Below, one piece after another: positions 7,983 to 16,294 of a stretch of 47,330 nucleotides of DNA. The notes under the pieces were generated by a model. It did no database searches and was not told where the DNA came from. It saw nothing but the letters and a program-made list of their open reading frames with translations. The translations under genes and the position numbers were made by a program. Where the stretch lies: contig NZ_JACJTU010000052.1 in NCBI RefSeq assembly GCF_014698835.1, forward strand, positions 1 through 47,330, given 5' to 3'. Each line of letters begins with the position of its first letter. Positions within the stretch are counted from its first letter, which is position 1. This DNA is from Nostoc paludosum FACHB-159 (GTDB lineage: Bacteria > Cyanobacteriota > Cyanobacteriia > Cyanobacteriales > Nostocaceae).

Positions 7983-9383
7983 ATGGTTTGTGGCATTTAT
8001 CAAATTTTAAATACTGTTAATGGCAAATCTTACATTGGGCAATCTCGAAATATATACAGGAGATGGAAGCAACACACAAGAGGCTTAGATAAGCCGAATG
8101 TTTTAGAAATAGGAAGTTATCCCCTTAGATATGCCTTTTTAAAATATGAGCTAAAACAGGTAGTGACTACACCAGGGTTAACAGGGTTATTTGATTTTAA
8201 AATTATTGAAGAATGCACAGAAGATAAACTGCTTGAAAGAGAAAGATTCTGGATAAATAAAATTGATCCAGAATATAACTGCAATATTTGGACACCTGCT
8301 CGAAAGAAAAAACAAATTGATTCTGAACCAAAGTTTTGGGTTCAATATCATAACTACAATGCACTGGGTTACTTACCTGCTGAGTATATAATTGATGAAT
8401 ATTTAGTAGAAGAAATTGACTATGACGAAGCTTTGACTGGTATAGGAACGAATAAACGCTCAGTTTTGAACACAGTAGGTGATACTGTTTTTTTAATAGT
8501 AGGCATAGGTGAAAAGCCAAAACAATACTACCTGTGGTCTAAATTTATATGTGAAGAAATCAACATCCAAGAAAATGAAAATCTTTTGTCTTATAGTGCT
8601 TTTGGTTCTGGTCATTTACTAGATAGCCCTCAACTATTAAATTCAAAAGAGTTTAATGAGTTTAAAAAATATTGCGGTAACTTTGGTTTTGGTTTTATGC
8701 GTATCAAAGAGTCAGGTGAAGGCTCAATATATTTAGACACCTTAAAAGAAATAGGAGAAAAACATAAGCCAGTTCAAACAAAATTCAATTTTTCACACTA
8801 TATAAAAAATTTCTATACGGAAGTTACACGTATTAATCCTCAAGAACTTTCTGCATATCATAAACGAGGTTTTGCACAACATTTAGCTATTTCCCTACAT
8901 CCTCAAGATGCAGTTTTATTACTTTGGCAAATTTGTACAACATTAGTAATATTTGAGCCAAGCAACAAAGTATTAAACTACGAAGGGAATACTTTATTAG
9001 TTCATACACTAGATTACTATAATCCAGAATCCGAAAAGGATTTTCTAATTTCTTGTGGATTAGATGAAGAAACGTTTCCTATAAATGCAATCCAAGGTTG
9101 GGTAATTTTTGAAAAAATTTTTAAATATGATGAACAAAGTTTCGCTGCCGATAAAGATTTGCATCTGTTAGGAGAAAGCCTTGCTAAATATCAAAGTGAC
9201 TGCGGTTATGAAGGCTATAATGCTTGGGGTATTACTGTAAAAGAACCTCTAATTTTTGATGTACCTATTGTTAATGTATTTGCACCCGAAGATATTTATA
9301 GTGAAGAATTTTGGGAACCAGAAACAGGAGTAGATTTAGAAGATTTTTTATTAGCATTAGAAAGACCATTTAAAAGTGAATAG
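7983..9383 (+). CDS. GIY-YIG nuclease domain fused to an unrecognised C-terminal region
   Basis: 466 residues. Residues 3-105 form a GIY-YIG endonuclease domain: GIYQILNTVNGKSYIGQS holds both signature strands, RRWKQH has the catalytic Arg, and ERERFWINKID has the metal-binding Glu. A long C-terminal region (about 110-466) follows: a Lys-rich linker, then blocks such as VFLIVGIGEKPKQYYLWSKF and LLNSKEFNEFKKYCGNFGFG, and an acidic tail. I do not recognise these. The AT-rich composition and low-GC codon use differ from the adjacent YhcG and integrase genes, which suggests separate acquisition. Could be a homing-type, repair or defence nuclease. Confidence 0.8.
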   Translation: MVCGIYQILNTVNGKSYIGQSRNIYRRWKQHTRGLDKPNVLEIGSYPLRYAFLKYELKQVVTTPGLTGLFDFKIIEECTEDKLLERERFWINKIDPEYNCNIWTPARKKKQIDSEPKFWVQYHNYNALGYLPAEYIIDEYLVEEIDYDEALTGIGTNKRSVLNTVGDTVFLIVGIGEKPKQYYLWSKFICEEINIQENENLLSYSAFGSGHLLDSPQLLNSKEFNEFKKYCGNFGFGFMRIKESGEGSIYLDTLKEIGEKHKPVQTKFNFSHYIKNFYTEVTRINPQELSAYHKRGFAQHLAISLHPQDAVLLLWQICTTLVIFEPSNKVLNYEGNTLLVHTLDYYNPESEKDFLISCGLDEETFPINAIQGWVIFEKIFKYDEQSFAADKDLHLLGESLAKYQSDCGYEGYNAWGITVKEPLIFDVPIVNVFAPEDIYSEEFWEPETGVDLEDFLLALERPFKSE

Positions 9384-9478
9384 TTTAAGCAAAATAGCGA
9401 TGGCTATTCGAGTGCTGGAATTAAACTTGCACAGGCGACTATTAATAATTCTTTAAATTCTAACTTTACCCTTATTTC

Positions 9479-10471
9479 CTAAATCAATTCCGATATCGAG
9501 TCGCTCATCTGCTTTTGCAAACGCTGGCGGTTATCATCATATTTCAACACCGTCTGCACCTGGGCGTGTCTGCTGAATCGCTGAGTTGCCCGGTAGTTGC
9601 CATTATTAAGATCCAATACTGTAGTAATCGCACTGTGACGAACACGATGCGGCGACATCTTCTTAGTGATTCCAGCTTGCTTACAAAGACCATCCACCAA
9701 TCGCCTGATTGCTTCCCCGGTTAATCTCGCTCCATTTTTGTGATAGGCCAGCACCGTAAAAAGCGGGTCATCGCCACGTTTTTTCTTAGAAGCTTTTATC
9801 CAACTGGCGATCGCCGTTGCCGTTTTATCCGATAGGTCAAGAATATCCTTCTGGCTACCCTTGCCTTTACCTAGAATAGAGAGCGTTTTCTCCTTCGGGT
9901 TAAAGTCATGCACATTTAAATTGACAATCTCATTGCGGCGCAAGCCATTATCCCAAAGTAACCGCAGAATGGCATAGTCACGTTTGCCCTTCAAAGTATT
10001 CTGGTCAACCAGGGCGATTACCTTAGCATAATCAGTAGCGGAAATCCCCGTAGTGTCCCGGTAGGTTTCAACCCTTTCACCTTTGACATCATCCAAAGAG
10101 AAATTGCAGACCCCCAACCGTCGCCCCATTTCCACCATCGACTTGATAGCACTGAGCCGACGATTCACCGTAGCTTCAGCCAGTTTTTTCTTGATGAGGT
10201 GCGCTTTGTACTTGAGAACCACAGCAACGGCGTGACGCTGTTCCAGGTGAAGGAACTCTAACACTAAATCCCGGCTGGGTTCTTTTTTGGCGACGAATAA
10301 GAAAAAATCTTTCAAGTCTTTCTGGTATTCGCGCTTGGTATTCAGAGATCGCTTATCACCAATCAGCTGCTGAATAACGTCCGGGTCATTCTCTAAAGAA
10401 AAGTCCTCGCCGATCGCCAACGCCAAGGAATTTTCTAAAACACTCAGATTTTCGGGGTGGATCGGGTTCAT
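9479..10471 (-). CDS. Tyrosine recombinase (site-specific integrase)
   Basis: A 330-residue XerC/D-like recombinase. An N-terminal SAM-like core-binding domain (about 40-125) precedes the catalytic domain: Arg in LLWDNGLRRNEIVNL (about 178), HRVRH (His275, Arg278), a second His in RFSRHAQ (302) and the nucleophile Tyr311 in VLKYDDNR. All key residues are present, so it should be active. It probably resolves plasmid multimers or moves a segment; the recombination site is not apparent. A related C-terminal fragment lies at 12265 on the opposite strand. A G-rich repeat cluster begins just upstream of its start. Confidence 0.92.
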   Translation of the reverse strand: MNPIHPENLSVLENSLALAIGEDFSLENDPDVIQQLIGDKRSLNTKREYQKDLKDFFLFVAKKEPSRDLVLEFLHLEQRHAVAVVLKYKAHLIKKKLAEATVNRRLSAIKSMVEMGRRLGVCNFSLDDVKGERVETYRDTTGISATDYAKVIALVDQNTLKGKRDYAILRLLWDNGLRRNEIVNLNVHDFNPKEKTLSILGKGKGSQKDILDLSDKTATAIASWIKASKKKRGDDPLFTVLAYHKNGARLTGEAIRRLVDGLCKQAGITKKMSPHRVRHSAITTVLDLNNGNYRATQRFSRHAQVQTVLKYDDNRQRLQKQMSDSISELI

Positions 10472-10479
10472 GGTTTTAA

Positions 10480-10525
10480 GCAGGGGGGCAGAGGGGCAGA
10501 GGGGCAGAGGAGCAGGGGGGAGAAG
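10480..10525. repeat. G/A-rich short tandem repeat
   Basis: Units like GGGGCAGA and GGAGCAGG in a 46-bp run between the integrase and four-helix-bundle genes. This low-complexity type is widespread in filamentous cyanobacteria. The opposite-strand equivalent lies at 10979-11016, so the two flank the next gene in inverted orientation. Confidence 0.75.
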
Positions 10526-10529
10526 AGGT

Positions 10530-10976
10530 TTAATTTTTCTTCATCAGCCAGGGGGATGGGTTGTTAATCATGTTGACTAAACTACCTAGAACTTGGTTGT
10601 AAATTCCATAAAGTTCTCGACCCGTACTAACCTCTAAATAATTGCATTTAACAGCAAACTCTATCCATGTCTGAGTTTCAGCAGCTTCCGCTTCACAGAA
10701 GAGGCAGGGGAGCAGAGGGGCAGGGGGGCAGGGGAGCAACCCTACTGAAGTTTCGTCTTGCTTGAAACCGATTACCAGCTTTAAGGGAGCAAGGGAGATT
10801 GGCGTACTCATTTCTCCCCTGCACCTCTGCACCTCTGCTCCCCTGCAAGGTTTGGTCAATGAATAGCGTTCCTCAACAGGAAACTTTTTCGACACCTCAA
10901 ATATTTTCATTGCCGCATCAAAAGCCGTTTGATAAACCCTTAAATCCTTGTGATTCCTAATTGCTTCTCTTTCCAT
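10530..10976 (-). pseudogene. Four-helix-bundle protein gene with repeat-derived central replacement
   Basis: A frame of 148 residues. Residues 1-41 (EAIRNHKDLRVYQTAFDAAM, KIFEVSKKFPVEERYSLT) and 94-148 (CEAEAAETQTWIEFAVKCNY through LGSLVNMINNP) are the two ends of the four-helix-bundle family related to 23S rRNA intervening-sequence proteins. The middle helices expected between them are missing. Instead residues about 42-93 (many Cys, Pro and Leu) are coded by a G/C-rich inverted repeat insertion at about 10698-10850. The frame happens to stay open, but the bundle cannot form normally, so the product is probably non-functional. Confidence 0.75.
10698..10850. mobile_element. Repeat-ended insertion in the four-helix-bundle gene
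   Basis: About 150 bp bounded by G-rich units (about 10700-10738) and their inverted C-rich counterpart (about 10812-10847), with a short unique core. It replaces rather than simply splits the gene: the host sequence on the two sides is not contiguous in family terms. Confidence 0.55.
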
Positions 10977-10978
10977 CT

Positions 10979-11016
10979 CAAGAGCCCCTCTGCTCCTCTG
11001 CCCCCCTGCTTCCCAT
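10979..11016. repeat. C/T-rich short tandem repeat
   Basis: Units CCCCTCTGCTCC and CCCCCCTGC. This is the inverted counterpart of 10480-10525; together they bracket the four-helix-bundle gene. Confidence 0.7.
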
Positions 11017-11636
11017 CTTAATGGTTTCGGCGGTGTTTATTACTCTCAGTGGTGTGAAAAGGTATATTGTCGCACTATTTGTGGAAGGAGCTGCCAGGGG
11101 GGTTTGGTCAGTTATTGTCAGATGATTGACAGTCAGGGAGGGCGATAAAGAGAAATTTTCTGCGATGAAAGTGTAAGGATTGACGATCTCTGTACGTGAT
11201 CTGACGGTCAAAGAATAGGGTGGTGACAGTAACGAACACCATCATCCGTATATAGGGGTTTGGGTATAAGAGCGCGTCTTGAAAAGAGGTAGAAATGAAA
11301 ATAGTTGATATCAAGTTCGTGATATCAACTTTTAGCTACAGCTTCCGACGCACCTGCTTAACCTGCACAGGGCAGGAAGGAGTGCAACTGAAGGTGAATT
11401 GAGTTGGTTTCTGGTCAAAGAACCTTGAAAGCATACCTCAGTTAGTTCAAGCAGCAATAGGGGAAAGATATTGTTGCCAGAATATTTTTCACTTAACCTT
11501 TTAGGCTTATGCTTGGACGATTCTGGAGTTTTTGATTAGTGATAAGCAATCTCTCCTTGTACAACAGGCAAGAGATGAACTGTTAGTTCATATTTTTAAT
11601 CAACTTAACAAAGTATTTCTCTACAATTAGCAGACC
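11017..11636. other. Intergenic region, about 620 bp
   Basis: Two short minus-strand frames here (ending near 10978 and 11108) have unnatural composition and I do not accept them. A perfect hairpin lies at 11303-11330. The last 100 bp are AT-rich and probably hold the promoter of the gene at 11637. Confidence 0.5.
11303..11330. repeat. Perfect 11-bp inverted repeat
   Basis: AGTTGATATCA (11303-11313) and TGATATCAACT (11320-11330), loop AGTTCG. Could be an operator or a hairpin; there is no strong T-run. Confidence 0.65.
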
Positions 11637-12242
11637 ATGAATATCGACCAACAGGATCTTCTCAATGATGAAACACTACTTCTCAGCAAAGCTGCTAATG
11701 CCGTCATTAAAATCAATACTCATGAATTGAAGCGTCTTCCATACGATCAATTGATGTCGCTTGCTGATTTCAAAAACAAAGAAGCAATTGGTGGGATGTT
11801 ATATTTGACAAACTACCGCTTGTTATTCAAATCTCACACGCTTAATCGTGTTACGGGCAAGTTCAGTATTTTTCTTCCCACAGTACAAAGTGTGCGTGAC
11901 ACATCACAATTACTAATAAAGAAAATTGAAGTAGCTACACAAACGCAAACACTAGAGTTCATAGTGTGGGGTATCCCATCATTAATTCAAGCTATTAAAT
12001 CGGCAGCAGACGCTCTTACTGAACAGCAAAAGACAAATATCAAAAAGTGTATGATGACAGATTACGAAAAAATAGGAGGTGGGCTTAATTCCTCTAAGGT
12101 TATGAATAAGATTGCGTTAAATATGATAGATGTTATTAATCCACTCATCGAAATCATCCAAGAACCCATAAATTTTTCAAGCGTATTGAATCTACTCGAA
12201 CTATGGGAAATTCTGGGGAAGGAAGAAGATAAATACCATTAG
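11637..12242 (+). CDS. GRAM/PH-like domain protein
   Basis: 201 residues. The central part reads like a GRAM or bacterial PH fold: IGGMLYLTNYRLLFKSHTLN (a strand-turn-strand motif typical of GRAM domains), FSIFLPTVQSVRD, then a strand LEFIVWGIPSLIQAI leading to the closing helix. Such domains bind lipids or proteins at membranes. The C-terminal third (about 140-201) is helical and hydrophobic (IALNMIDVINPLIEIIQEPI). No signal peptide. The start is ATG 11637, preceded by an AT-rich leader; no strong Shine-Dalgarno. Its partner is unknown. Confidence 0.65.
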   Translation: MNIDQQDLLNDETLLLSKAANAVIKINTHELKRLPYDQLMSLADFKNKEAIGGMLYLTNYRLLFKSHTLNRVTGKFSIFLPTVQSVRDTSQLLIKKIEVATQTQTLEFIVWGIPSLIQAIKSAADALTEQQKTNIKKCMMTDYEKIGGGLNSSKVMNKIALNMIDVINPLIEIIQEPINFSSVLNLLELWEILGKEEDKYH

Positions 12243-12264
12243 AGTAAATATAAAGACACTGTAG

Positions 12265-12426
12265 GCGATTACGACGGGGCTTGATGCTACTGATGGGAAT
12301 ATTAGAAAGGTGCAGAAGTTGAGCCGTCATGCTGACCCTCGAACGTTAATGATTTATGACGATAACCGGAATAAAGACCTGTGGGAAATGTCGGAATTAT
12401 TAACCGGTATGTTGAAGGATTCCTAG
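12265..12426 (+). pseudogene. C-terminal fragment of a tyrosine recombinase
   Basis: Reads AITTGLDATDGNIRKVQKLS, then RHADPRTLMIYDDNR and an acidic/hydrophobic tail to TAG 12426. This is the last 53 residues of an integrase, including the second catalytic His (SRHAD) and the nucleophile Tyr (IYDDNR). It matches the intact recombinase at 9479 in pattern but is clearly divergent, so it is not a recent copy. No upstream part is present. Confidence 0.8.
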
Positions 12427-12443
12427 TGAATAAAAATTAATAA

Positions 12444-13268
12444 TTAATCATTAATATTTGTGTACACTCCTCCATTTTCTCGTATGAAATCTGCTTTATT
12501 AATTTTCTTTATACACATTAAACCACTTTCATCATATTTTTGTAGCAACCATAATAGAGTTCCTCCAAAATCAATAAAGACAGATTTCTTTGACTGATAC
12601 CATATAGTTCTTGGGTTTTTCCAATGAAATAAATGATGTCCGATGTAATTTTCGTTTACTTCCTGATTAATTGTTTCTAAGGAATAATAAATTTCTCCCA
12701 TCTTGGAATAAGGTTTTCCAGTTTTAATATAATTAATATAATCAGGATTTTCAGATTTTTTTAAGAACCAAAAGGCATCTATATCATTATGGGCATAGTG
12801 AGTTTTATTTGCTTGTAAAATAAGAATATCTTGAACCAATTCACTCGATGGATTCGGAACACGGGATGAAATCGTAAAGTTCTTTAAAAATTTTTCCCCA
12901 TTTACTATCCAAATCATTTCCTTATAAAAATCTTCTCTTGAAGAAAGCTCTTGTTCACTTATTTGTGAATTTTGAAATTCCAGAACAACTCCATTATCAG
13001 TTTTTACATCTGCTATATGCTTTTCTCCAGTTAAAGCATCGACTTGAATAACTTCTTGATTATTTTCGGGAAAATAACTTTTCCATAGCCTATGCCACTC
13101 AGTCTCATTCTCCCACCAAGAATCACATATCTTTTTAGAATCATGCGCCCAATGCCAAACCTTTTGATTACCGCATTTTGAAATAGTTAGACTACCACAA
13201 CAAATGCAAATGCCTTTTGTTTTGGGTGTAGCTTCTTGCCTTATTCCATTAACCAATGCGTATTTCAT
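12444..13268 (-). CDS. CoiA-like competence-type nuclease
   Basis: 274 residues with CoiA-family layout. An N-terminal Cys/His module (ICICCGSLTISKCGNQKVWH, WAH) resembles the zinc-finger-like start of CoiA. A helix with WENETEWHRLWKSYFP follows, then the nuclease core KHIADVKTDNGVVLEFQNSQ (Asp87, Glu97, Gln99) and SSREDFYKEMIWIVNG. CoiA proteins are associated with DNA uptake and recombination in naturally transformable bacteria; plasmid homologues are often uncharacterised nucleases. AT-rich codon use differs from its neighbours, which suggests transfer. Confidence 0.8.
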   Translation of the reverse strand: MKYALVNGIRQEATPKTKGICICCGSLTISKCGNQKVWHWAHDSKKICDSWWENETEWHRLWKSYFPENNQEVIQVDALTGEKHIADVKTDNGVVLEFQNSQISEQELSSREDFYKEMIWIVNGEKFLKNFTISSRVPNPSSELVQDILILQANKTHYAHNDIDAFWFLKKSENPDYINYIKTGKPYSKMGEIYYSLETINQEVNENYIGHHLFHWKNPRTIWYQSKKSVFIDFGGTLLWLLQKYDESGLMCIKKINKADFIRENGGVYTNIND

Positions 13269-13289
13269 TTAACTATGAACACCATAGAA

Positions 13290-13754
13290 TCAATGGAACA
13301 TGGAAGCAATCATGGCTGATTGTGTGTTTAAAGCTTGCATATAATCTCGCCTAGCCTGATTCAACTGCTCCATTGGGTCAGAATAAAAAAGGTTTGGTGA
13401 GTTGCTGAGTTGTGCGTATACACCTAGTAGAAAATCAGGGTCAATAACTGGTAAACCATTGGTTTGAACATAAGGATTCCTTGTGACCATTAGCACTGGC
13501 TGACCTTGGTAAAAGGTGATGGGAGGATTCAGGCAGCAAGTATTGTAAGGGCTGTATATACCGGATTCACTACCATACAATCCAGCAGAGTTACGGATGC
13601 TGTAGATTCCACAAGAACTGCCGTAGTTTCCATAAAAATTGCTGATTGAGTTTGGGTCAGATTGATCGCTCGATAGCAACCCTAAGAATTGACCGTCAGC
13701 AGCCCATAACTGGGCTATCCCATTAATCGCAGTGAGAAATCGTGGAATCGACAT
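13290..13754 (-). CDS. Conserved cyanobacterial hypothetical (WAADGQ family)
   Basis: 154 residues from ATG 13754 (MSIPRFLTAINGIAQLWAAD). The frame extends further upstream into the NACHT gene, but that part looks non-coding, so I chose this start. The protein has a Gly/Tyr/Ser/Asn-rich core (DPNSISNFYGNYGSS, SESGIYSPYNTCC) followed by GQPVLMVTRNPYVQTNG and IDPDFLLGVY. I recall this pattern in small secreted or surface-like cyanobacterial proteins with (N/S)-x-Y-G repeats. No clear signal peptide. Function unknown. Confidence 0.65.
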   Translation of the reverse strand: MSIPRFLTAINGIAQLWAADGQFLGLLSSDQSDPNSISNFYGNYGSSCGIYSIRNSAGLYGSESGIYSPYNTCCLNPPITFYQGQPVLMVTRNPYVQTNGLPVIDPDFLLGVYAQLSNSPNLFYSDPMEQLNQARRDYMQALNTQSAMIASMFH

Positions 13755-13981
13755 AGGGTTTGCAGTAGAATCGCTTTCTCCAGTATGACATTTAGTATTA
13801 TTAATCACTACGGTAATTCTGAGGAATTTTCTGTTGGAGTTTGAGGTAGTTAGAACATTGCTGTAATTTGAAATAATATTGGTGCAAAAGTTGTGCTGAC
13901 CTACACCTAAGCTACATTCGGAAATATCCTTTATTTCATACACCAGTTTGATGGACTTGAAAAGCGCGTGATTGTATCTTC

Positions 13982-16285
13982 CTAATTCCGTTTGAACTCC
14001 ATTTGCGCGATGTGGTCTTGCAGCAGTTTGTGGATGAAGCGGTAGCGGCCACCAACACGCTGGAGGAATAATCGCTCGGTGCAGTAGTCGAGGAATTGGG
14101 CGTAGTTCCAAGGGATGCAACCGTTGCGGTAGAGAATCAGGCGTAGGGTGAAGTGTTTGATAACGGGTGTTCCACTTCTAGGTATCGCCACCAATAATCC
14201 CAAAAGTAATCCAGACACCAAGCTAAAAATTAAAGCTTCATTTAAACTATTCTTTTGTAGAATTCGTGGAATCAAAAAGATTAATATTGTGGAAGGTAAA
14301 AAAAACAAGAATGATAACTTGACTGTATTTTTAGCAGATTGCCAAATACCTTGGTTAGGAATAGTTTTATTTTCTATCTCTACCCCATGAAATCCAAAAA
14401 TCAGCCCTGCAATCAGCCCTACAATCAGCCCTACAATCAGCCCATAAATCAGCCCATAAATCAGCCTTTCAATCAGCCCTACAATTAGTACTCCAATCTG
14501 CTCAGACATCAGATCAGGCATCAGCCCTATAATCAGCCCAAAAATCAGCCCTGCAATCAGCCCTACAATCAGCCCATTTAAAAAATTATGATAAGAAAAT
14601 TTTAAAGTTTCAATTGCTTCAATTTTATCTCCAATCAGCCCAAAAACCAGCCCCAAAATCAGCCCACTAAGCAGCCCAGAAATCAACTCAAAAATTAGCC
14701 CACTAAGCAACCCAGAAATCAACCCAGAAATCAACCCATAAATCAACCCACCAACCAGCCCACCAAGTAGCCATTTTATGATAGTTTTATTAAAAATTTT
14801 ATTAGACCTAATTAAACCTATCTTTTCAAGCTTGTACTCTATTACATCACCAAATAAACCATTAATCAGCCCATAAATCAGCCCATAAAACAATCCTTCC
14901 ATCAGCCCATTAAACAGCCCATTAAACAATCCATGAATCAGCCCATAAATCAGCCCACCAAGCAACATTTGTATAACTCCCCAGACAATCAAATTATAAA
15001 TAAGCTTGGGTATTTTAGTTGTTAACAGACTAGGCTGCATTTCTTCAATCAAAAATTCCGTTTTCGATTCTCGCTGCATTTGTTGAGCTAACCAAACAAG
15101 CCACATCCGCGTTTTCCTAGCATTAGGAGTTTTGTTCTTCAAATATGCCCTACTGTTAATATCTCGTGTTAACATACGCCCTATATAGGCATCTAGTAAA
15201 TACTGAATCCGGTCTGCTGTAGAATTCAAATGCTGCCACTCTTCAACAGATATTTCTTGAGATGCTAGAACAGTAATACTGAGCAGTAAAGGAGTTTTAA
15301 CGAACTCTAGCAAGTCTAAGTCGTTATTGATGGTTGACCACAGTTCTATATATTTAATACTTGTTAAATAATCACAAATTTGATTGTTAGTTAAAGGCTG
15401 TAAGTAGATAGCACCGTTGAGTTGTAATTGAGTCGTGTAGTTACTATATTCTTCAATTCGACTACAAACAACTAGATAAAGTGGTCTAGTTTCACCTGCT
15501 AAAAACTGATTAATTGCATTAACACAAGGTTCTTGACGCTGCGGTTCAAGTTCATCTAAACCATCAAGCAATGGTAGTAATTGGTGATTGTTTACCCACT
15601 CTTTACCAAGTTTGATTGAAACACCATACTTAGATTTAAGTTCTGCAACTAACCAATCAGTTAGAGGTTGGCGGTCATCTTTCCATGAGGACAAGTTAAA
15701 TAAAACTGGAACGGGATAATCAGGGTGTTCTTCCGCACGTTTGACTAAAGCTTGCGCCAATTCTATTTGTGTAGTAGTCTTTCCTGCCCCTGGCGCACCT
15801 AAAATTAATAGTTTACCTGCAATTTCTTCCGAGTCAAAAACTTCTAAAGTAGTTGTAGTATCTGGGAGAGGTTCAGCAGGCTTTAAGCCAATTTTTATCT
15901 CTGCATCCCAAGGGCGTTTTACCTGTTGCGGTTGTGATTCCTTCCCCAAATTAATCAGCACGGCATTGTGTAGAGACTGCCTTAATCGTGCTGTTACTTC
16001 TTCCTTAACTGCGGCTAGTAGTATCCGTTGATTCTTTGGTCGAGCCGGGTTGCCTACTGGTGTTGTCTGCTGTCCAAGAATTAACTCCTTGATGGTTAGC
16101 ATCAAGTTGTTATTACCCTGAATTACTGTGTTACTCTCACCGAAAACAGATTTGTTATTATCACCTTGAACTACTCGGTTTTGATTCCCCTGAACTACAT
16201 TTTGAGGTGTGAAACCATCAGCCTGTTGCGTTGAATTTGCATCAGGCTGTTGTGAATCTGAGTTATCAGGTGACTGCTGACTCAT
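13982..16285 (-). CDS. NACHT-family STAND NTPase with repetitive membrane domain
   Basis: 767 residues. Residues 1-60 are Gln/Asn/Ser-rich with repeats of the form VVQGDNN, VFGESN and VIQGNNN. The NACHT domain has Walker A GAPGAGKTTT (163-172) and Walker B LLPLLDGLDEL (236-246), followed by LYLVVCSRIEEY. From about 443 to 640 comes a long hydrophobic block of period-4 GL(I/F)x repeats (GLIYGLIHGLFNGLFNGL), presumably transmembrane or a membrane inserter. A final helical part ends in YRFIHKLLQDHIAQM, typical of cyanobacterial NACHT proteins. STAND proteins sense a trigger and activate an effector; the repetitive membrane part could be that effector. It starts 10 bp after the stop of the upstream pentapeptide gene, with which it shares the QGDNN repeats. 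Confidence 0.85.
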   Translation of the reverse strand: MSQQSPDNSDSQQPDANSTQQADGFTPQNVVQGNQNRVVQGDNNKSVFGESNTVIQGNNNLMLTIKELILGQQTTPVGNPARPKNQRILLAAVKEEVTARLRQSLHNAVLINLGKESQPQQVKRPWDAEIKIGLKPAEPLPDTTTTLEVFDSEEIAGKLLILGAPGAGKTTTQIELAQALVKRAEEHPDYPVPVLFNLSSWKDDRQPLTDWLVAELKSKYGVSIKLGKEWVNNHQLLPLLDGLDELEPQRQEPCVNAINQFLAGETRPLYLVVCSRIEEYSNYTTQLQLNGAIYLQPLTNNQICDYLTSIKYIELWSTINNDLDLLEFVKTPLLLSITVLASQEISVEEWQHLNSTADRIQYLLDAYIGRMLTRDINSRAYLKNKTPNARKTRMWLVWLAQQMQRESKTEFLIEEMQPSLLTTKIPKLIYNLIVWGVIQMLLGGLIYGLIHGLFNGLFNGLMEGLFYGLIYGLINGLFGDVIEYKLEKIGLIRSNKIFNKTIIKWLLGGLVGGLIYGLISGLISGLLSGLIFELISGLLSGLILGLVFGLIGDKIEAIETLKFSYHNFLNGLIVGLIAGLIFGLIIGLMPDLMSEQIGVLIVGLIERLIYGLIYGLIVGLIVGLIAGLIFGFHGVEIENKTIPNQGIWQSAKNTVKLSFLFFLPSTILIFLIPRILQKNSLNEALIFSLVSGLLLGLLVAIPRSGTPVIKHFTLRLILYRNGCIPWNYAQFLDYCTERLFLQRVGGRYRFIHKLLQDHIAQMEFKRN

Positions 16286-16294
16286 AATTCAGTT

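Noticed and set aside
10978..11314. Two minus-strand frames (77 and 68 codons) next to the G/C-rich repeat
   Set aside because: Unlikely composition, overlap each other, and one runs into the repeat; no homologous pattern recognised.
13755..14120. Upstream extension of the 13290 gene into the NACHT gene
   Set aside because: Pro/Arg/His-rich residues typical of out-of-frame reading; a natural start exists at 13754.
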